From NCBI GenBank assembly GCA_911728435.2, contig OU452204.1:992001-1056000 (forward strand): a DNA stretch of 64,000 nt. Direction: 5' to 3'. The DNA is from Apoderus coryli (lineage: Eukaryota; Arthropoda; Insecta; Coleoptera; Attelabidae). The notes under the pieces were generated by a model. That model had not been told where the DNA came from, did no database searches, and was given only the letters and a program-made list of their open reading frames with translations. This document shows, piece after piece, positions 58,649 to 64,000 of this stretch (its first letter is position 1; the number at the start of each line of letters is the position of its first letter). Made by a program: the position numbers and the translations under genes.

Positions 58649-59545
58649 ATTCAAGCTTTAGAAATTACTTGTCCAAAATACCATCGAAAGTATTTTTATT
58701 AGGCCCTGATGTGTGATAAATAATGAAATTTATTTAAATAAATTAAAAAAAAATTCCATAAAGTGACTTCGATGGAATTTTTGGACCAGGATATTGTATG
58801 TCTTAGTGAAAAGTTTTTTTCGATTCTTGACTTGCCACTGATGATGGAACTGGTCTAGTCCCGAAACATGTATGGCTGGTAAATTCTATTAAGCTTATTT
58901 TATGGAGATTTGACTTTCATTCCAGCACTAAACATACAACTTAACTTAAGAATGGACTAGTTTTTCTATATTGTCACTATAATATGTTAACCCACGAGTC
59001 TGGTTAAACAAGGGCTCTCCTAATTTAAACAAAATCCCGTGTATATTTAAAACCAGTAATCCGTCGGTTATGCCACAAACTACACTTCATAAAGGTGATT
59101 TGCCGTAATAAATTGGCAATACTGTTTTCAAACATTTAAAATTTAGAACAATTTAATTTCCAAGTTAGTTGACATTGAAATATCATACTATCCATATCGA
59201 ATTTATTAGTTATTGTTCATTCAATCTTAGAAAAATACATTTATTTGCGACATTTTAGTTTTGTTGGCAATGATAACAGATAATTCAAAATAATAATTGT
59301 ATGATGTTAAGTAAAAATTATTATCATAGGACATGTTTAATAAAATTACAATAACAATAAACAATAAAAGTTCAATGAATTTTTTCATTTTGTTAAGTCC
59401 CCCATCCAGATAAATATATTTTAGTACCTACGCCATTGTCCAAAGGATGGGCAGCTCACCCGACCTTACCCTTTAATAGTCGTATCAAATTTTTCCTTAA
59501 AGACTGTACCTGTTTAACCCATAAATATAATAAAATAATAATGTT
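58649..59545. mobile_element. 895-bp insertion in BEL copy C carrying a hammerhead-like motif
   Basis: Absent from B, where the flanking bases GTGTT and GTTAAATACC are continuous; TGTT may be a short duplication. Contains a hammerhead-like motif and, at 58985-59090, a diverged match to part of the 525-bp repeat (TTAAACAAAAT and TATGCCAC correspond to 16216-16275). No reading frame of note. Confidence 0.7.
58834..58876 (+). ncRNA. hammerhead-like motif in the BEL C insertion
   Basis: Stem I GCCA (58834-58837) with TGGC (58873-58876), perfect; core CTGATGA (58838-58844); stem II GGAAC with GTCCC (one mismatch) around a 7-base loop; GAAA (58863-58866); self-complementary ACATGT (58866-58871) as stem III; cleavage base A58872. 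One extra T before stem II, as at 56262. Confidence 0.6.
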
Positions 59546-59969
59546 GTTAAATACCAAAATCCAATAAAAACCCTCGTACAATCAGTAAATAAACTATACC
59601 TACTTGTCTAAGACGTTTCCTAATATAAAAATATCCTAAATTTAATTGCATGTATTGTTAGTAATGCTAATGTGTGATCTCGTGGTTTTCCGGCATTTGC
59701 TTGAAATGACCACTCAATCGTTTTTGTGCTGGTTCGGTTAATATATTGATTCGTTTGGTTTCGTAATAGTAGTAAACCTTGTAGGTTTCGTTTCACAACA
59801 AATATTATTTGTTGTATATTGATCAAATAAAATTTAAACTTCTTTATTTTTATAAAAAAAAATCTATTGCAAAATCTAAATTATAATTTTGGCGGTTAAA
59901 CCACACCCTATGCTCTTTATAAAAAAATTCACTTGTGGGGTCTTAAATAAATAACTTGCCCTTTACCAC

Positions 59970-60468
59970 AGACTTCGGTCAATATCAATGGGTGGAACAT
60001 TCCAAATGACTTGGAGTTGGCGGATAGAAGATTCTACATGTCTGGGGACATAGATCTGTTGTTAGGTGATGACGTGTATTTTGAAATTGTGCAACCAGGT
60101 ATATTGAGGTTAGGAGAACACCTCCCAGCATTAACTAACACTTGTTTTGGTTGGGTAATCGGTGGAAGTGTTTCCTTACAAAATTTAAATTCCAATATAT
60201 GCGTCTCCTTGTTTACATCGACTCCAAATTTAGATATCCTTATTCCACAATTTTGGAGGTTGGAGCAGGTATCTGCGAAAAAACATCTGACTTCGGATGA
60301 TAGGGTGTGTGAGGATATTTATGTTAACACTACTAAAAGGATTGATTCAGGTGAATTTGAGGGTAGGTTACCATTTAAACCTAATTACACTGCAAATATG
60401 TTAGGAGATTCACTGAGTGGGACCACTCACAGGTTTTTCTCTCTTGAGACACGGTTATTAAGAGATTT
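59970..60468 (+). pseudogene. BEL/Pao protease C-terminal part and linker, copy C
   Basis: Codes D-I-D-L-L-L-G-D-D and N-T-C-F-G-W-V-I-G-G, the end of the Pao-type protease region, then the linker to RT. The codes after 60468 belong to the shared 226-bp insertion. The protease active site itself is missing upstream. Confidence 0.8.
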
Positions 60469-60694
60469 GTTAAACGCATATTTGTTAACATCCTGTAACA
60501 CTGTTTCTAATATGCAATGGAACTTTTTACTGTCATTAAGAATTAATTGTTGTCAAAAATATAATACAGTCCACTTGTCAAACATATACATAAAATAGTC
60601 ATTTTTAAACAGAATAAGTGTTTTTAATAGCAACAAACATACAAAAAAGATGTGTTGGTCAATTTGAAACAATTTAGATTGCCCCAACATAACA
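60469..60694 (+). mobile_element. 226-bp insertion, copy in BEL C
   Basis: Same site and sequence as 43507-43732; right flank AGATTC at 60695-60700, left flank AGATTT. Confidence 0.65.
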
Positions 60695-62400
60695 AGATTC
60701 AAGGTTAAAGGAGGAATATAAGGTATTCATTCATGAGTATGTTTCTTTGAGACATGCTAGATTTGTTGATCAGAACATAGGATTTTCACCTGAGGGTAGA
60801 TACTATTTTCCTCATCATTGTGTGGTTGGAGAAGATAAACTCACGACGAAATATCGGGTGGTTTTTGACGGATCCATGAAAACCACTTCTGGGTTAAGTT
60901 TAAATGATATAATGTTAAAGGGTAGTCCAGTTCAACCGGCAGATATTCAAAAAATGTACAGGAGCATCAAAGTTGACTGTCGGGATCGAATATTGCAAAA
61001 CATTGTGTGGAGGGATGTTCCTTCGGAAGAAATTCGTCATCTTGAATTACAAACTGTGACTTATGGAATAAATTGCGCTCCTTTCTTGGCAACTATTACT
61101 TTGGTGGAATTGGCTAATCAAAATCAACACGTTTATCCCTTGGCAGCTGAGACTTTGTTAAAACAAACATATGTTGATGACATATTGGGTGGCACTAACT
61201 CTTCTAATGAATTGCTGTTGCTGCAAAAGGAACTCACAGAATTATTAAAATCCGCAGGATTCTATCTTCACAAGTTCAATTCAAATATCAGATATTTACT
61301 TCGTTCGTCTCAAAAGGGAGATCAAATTATATTTCAACCGGATAATTCAAGCTCAAAGGTGTTAGGACTTTCTTGGGATTCAATTTCTGATTCTTTTCAA
61401 ATATCGGTTCCAAATTTAGATGCAAAAAAAGGTTTTACAAAACGTGAGGTACTCTCAGTTATTGCACAAATATTTGACCCAATGGGATATGTGGGACCAA
61501 TAATTATTGTGGCAAAAATAATGATGCAAAAGCTATGGTCCTTAAAAATTGAATGGGATCAGAAGTTACCAGAAGACTTATTGCGGGATCGGGTGAAATT
61601 CTATAACAACTTACCATTATTAAAAAAATTATCAATAGCTAGATGTATATTTGATAAAGGAAAAATTGTGTCTATACAATTAATTGGGTTTTCAGATGCA
61701 TCAATGCAAGCTTACGGGGCTTGTTTATATGTTAGGGCGTTATACTTAAATGATAAAGTATCATGTAACTTAGTTTGTTCCAAATCTAGGGTAGCACCGC
61801 TTAAAACAGTGTCGCTACCTAGATTAGAATTGTGTGGGTTTCTGTTGTTGGCACGTATGTGTCACAGGGTGGCATCATGCATGGATGTCAACTTTGATAA
61901 CATAGTTATGTTCTTTGATTCAAAAATTGTTCTTGCATGGGTTCAAGCATCTCCTTCGCGGTAGACCGCTTTTGTAGCAAATAGGGTATCGGAGATCCAG
62001 GATTTATCAGCTGGTGTATTATGGTGACACCACTTACCTGCTGAGAATCCTGCTGATCACATATCTAGGGGGTTATGTGCTGAATCTATTTCAGCTTGTA
62101 AAATTTGGTGGCAAGGTCCTGAGTTTTTAGCGGATCCAAATTGGACTGTAGCTGACTGTAAAACAGAGGGTATCGAGGATGATAAGTTAATGTTGCCAGA
62201 GCAAGAATCTGTAACACATTTTGAAGTAAAGGTTGAAATTAATTCCCACATTTTTAGTAGATTTTCGTTATTCATTAGGATGCAAAGGTGCATTGCATAT
62301 CTGCTTAGGGTTCTATATAACGCAAGACAAAATATTGTAAAAACATCTGGTCCTCTTACGGTAGACGAACTTCATCGGCTCTTCAACGCATTTTCTGGGT
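60695..62400 (+). pseudogene. BEL/Pao reverse transcriptase-RNase H, copy C (best RT)
   Basis: Open from about 60690 to a TAG at 61962-61964 that replaces the tryptophan codon present in A. Carries the RT blocks V-V-F-D-G-S, N-C-A-P-F-L-A and Y-V-D-D-I-L-G-G, then RNase H G-F-S-D-A-S and F-F-D-S-K. After the TAG the same frame continues to 62400, where all three copies share a frame break before integrase. Confidence 0.92.
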
Positions 62401-63740
62401 GACTCAAATGGAACACTTTTCAGAAGAAATGTTTCATCTGAAGGAAAATAAAATGTTAAATAGAAGTTCTATTCTGACGTTAAATCCATTTTTAGATTCA
62501 AATAAAATATTGAGAGTAGGTGGTCGTCTATGCAACGCATGTCTTCCATATGACGCGAAACCTCCAATTATTTTGTATCCTGATTGCCATGTCAGCAGAT
62601 TATTAATCGAATACGAACACAAACGGTTGGGACATTCTGGCCCGCAATCTGTTCTTAATAGTTTGCGTCGAAGGGTTTGGATAGTTAAGGGTTTAAGAAC
62701 GATTAAAAAGGTTTTACTTAATTGTGTTAGGTGTCATAGATTCAAGGCCGCAATGTCAAAACAGTTAATGGGAAGTCTTCCTATTGAAAAAACAGAATTA
62801 ATACGTCCATTCCTACATGTAGGAATTGACTTTGGTGGACCATTTATGGTCAAGGAATCTAGGTTGCGGAAGGCCAAGGTTTCCAAGGCATATATCGCCT
62901 TATTTGTTTGTATGGCAACTAAGGCAATCCACATTGAATTGGTATCCAACCTTTCAACGGAAGCATTTATGTTAGCCTTAAAACGGTTTATTTCTCGTCG
63001 GGGATATCCAGCCTCGATTAGTAGTGATAACGCCACAAATTTCAAATGGGCTAATAACTTATTAAATGATATGTATAAGTATTTTTAAACAAATTCAAAT
63101 GAAATTCAGGACTTTCTATCAAGTCAGGGTGTAACTTGGAAGTTTATTCCTCGCGGAAGTCCTCACTGGGGTGGTCTTTGGGAGGCTGGTATTAAAAGTA
63201 CTAAATACCACCTCAGGAGCGTTATTGAGCACGCAGTTTTGAATTTTGAATGTTTAACGACTATTTTAAGTCAAATAAAGGCTATTTTAAACTCTAGACC
63301 ACTTCAGCCGGTATCGTCTTCTATATCGGATTTGTCTTGTCTGACTCCGGGACATTTCTTAATAGGGCAGCCATTGACTGCATTTCCAGAAAAGGATGTG
63401 CTCGCTATTAATGAAAATCCACTTACCGTATGGCAACAATGCGCAAGGCTACGACCAGAGTTTTGGAAAAGGTGGTCTACAGATTATTTGAAACAACTTC
63501 AGTTTCGACCTAAATGGAAATTTTCTGAAATTAATTTGAAAATTGGTGACTTGGTGTTAGTGAGGGATGAAAATCTATCTCCTCTAGAGTGGTGTTTGAC
63601 GAGAGTTGTATTAATTATGCCTGGGCGTGACAATAAGGTTCGTTTAGTAAGAATTAAAACCAACAAAGAATTAAAACCAACAAAATTCTCTTGTTTTTGA
63701 ACGGCGTTGCGACGCAAAGTAAAATTTTGAATTTTACACA
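62399..63740 (+). pseudogene. BEL/Pao integrase and DUF5641-like domain, copy C
   Basis: Zinc site H-K-R-L-G-H and C-V-R-C-H, catalytic regions G-I-D-F-G-G-P-F and S-D-N-A-T-N-F, then a frameshift in a T run near 63082; H-W-G-G-L-W-E-A and the C-terminal domain (63239-63700) follow in another frame. A short local duplication near 63655-63680 (AATTAAAACCAACAAA) breaks the end. Confidence 0.9.
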
Positions 63741-63751
63741 GTCCACTATAT

Positions 63752-63833
63752 GTAATAGCCAAGATCAGATCACTGCCATTTTCTTGGTAAAAGTAAAAGA
63801 AATGTATTTGGTTTGGCTATGTAAATAATCTTT
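63752..63833 (+). mobile_element. start of BEL copy C 3' LTR, truncated
   Basis: Matches 40993-41074 and 56803-56884, then diverges at about 63833. The first bases are TGTAATAGCC, the TG expected of an LTR. Confidence 0.7.
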
Positions 63834-64000
63834 ACTAAGTAATAATATTTTTGTAAAATAATCCATTTCTTACGAGGAGTGTAGATGATATAAAAGAAAC
63901 ACGTCTTAAATTACGCATATAATTCAGAGTAGACTTATCGGGCGAAAGTCAGAATAAGAAACAGGATTAGTGGTTTTTGATAGAGGACGTATTAAGGACA
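63834..64000. other. unassigned flank
   Basis: Not homologous to the LTR or to any other part of the window that I can see. Confidence 0.4.

Larger units (their letters stand above)
56801..60010 (+). mobile_element. BEL/Pao LTR and leader, copy C
   Basis: Continues the LTR interrupted by the 10.3-kb element. Collinear with 40991-43290 of B, including one 135-bp monomer (57005-57150) and the 51-bp minisatellite (57867-58241), but with an 895-bp insertion at 58649-59545. No gag; the protease-like frame picks up after TTTACCACAG at about 59970. Confidence 0.75.

Overview
This window looks like insect DNA, strongly AT-rich and made almost entirely of mobile and tandemly repeated sequence; I see no host gene, tRNA or rRNA gene. 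The insect assignment rests on an errantivirus-type Ty3/gypsy element primed by tRNA-Ser, BEL/Pao polyproteins, Penelope-like GIY-YIG sequences and a mariner-type transposase with a DUF4817-like head. I cannot name the species.

Layout. 1-7174: errantivirus-like LTR element on the minus strand (5' LTR, tRNA-Ser primer site, gag, pol, spliced env), running off the left edge. 7175-12858: repeat modules, a 130-bp array ending in a T-rich tract and a hairpin terminus, and a broken two-exon gene. 12859-17337: a 525-bp tandem repeat in head-to-head orientation; each full unit carries what folds by eye into a complete type I hammerhead ribozyme. A 2.09-kb mariner with 340-bp inverted repeats sits in one unit. 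17338-21502: more mosaic repeat and a second, longer 130-bp array. 21503-24600: a 2.9-kb module present again at 30462-33197. 24601-37527: a giant inverted repeat (about 12.9 kb) whose two ends are the same hairpin terminus. 37528-64000: three decayed BEL/Pao copies (A, B, C) in head-to-tail order. The LTR between B and C is split by a 10.3-kb segment with 25-bp terminal inverted repeats and a 7-bp target duplication; that segment holds a 5'-truncated gypsy pol, 135-bp repeats and Penelope-like remnants with their own hammerhead-like motifs.

How it fits together. Nothing here is an operon; the logic is nesting and amplification. The three BEL copies share the same inactivating lesions, so they appear to have multiplied as dead sequence. 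Hammerhead motifs occur in three settings: the 525-bp tandem repeat (retrozyme-like), the inverted flanks of the Penelope-like element, and an insertion inside BEL copy C. Penelope-like enzymes are a proposed mobiliser of animal retrozymes, so finding both within about 40 kb is the most interesting feature of the window. All folds and alignments were done by eye.
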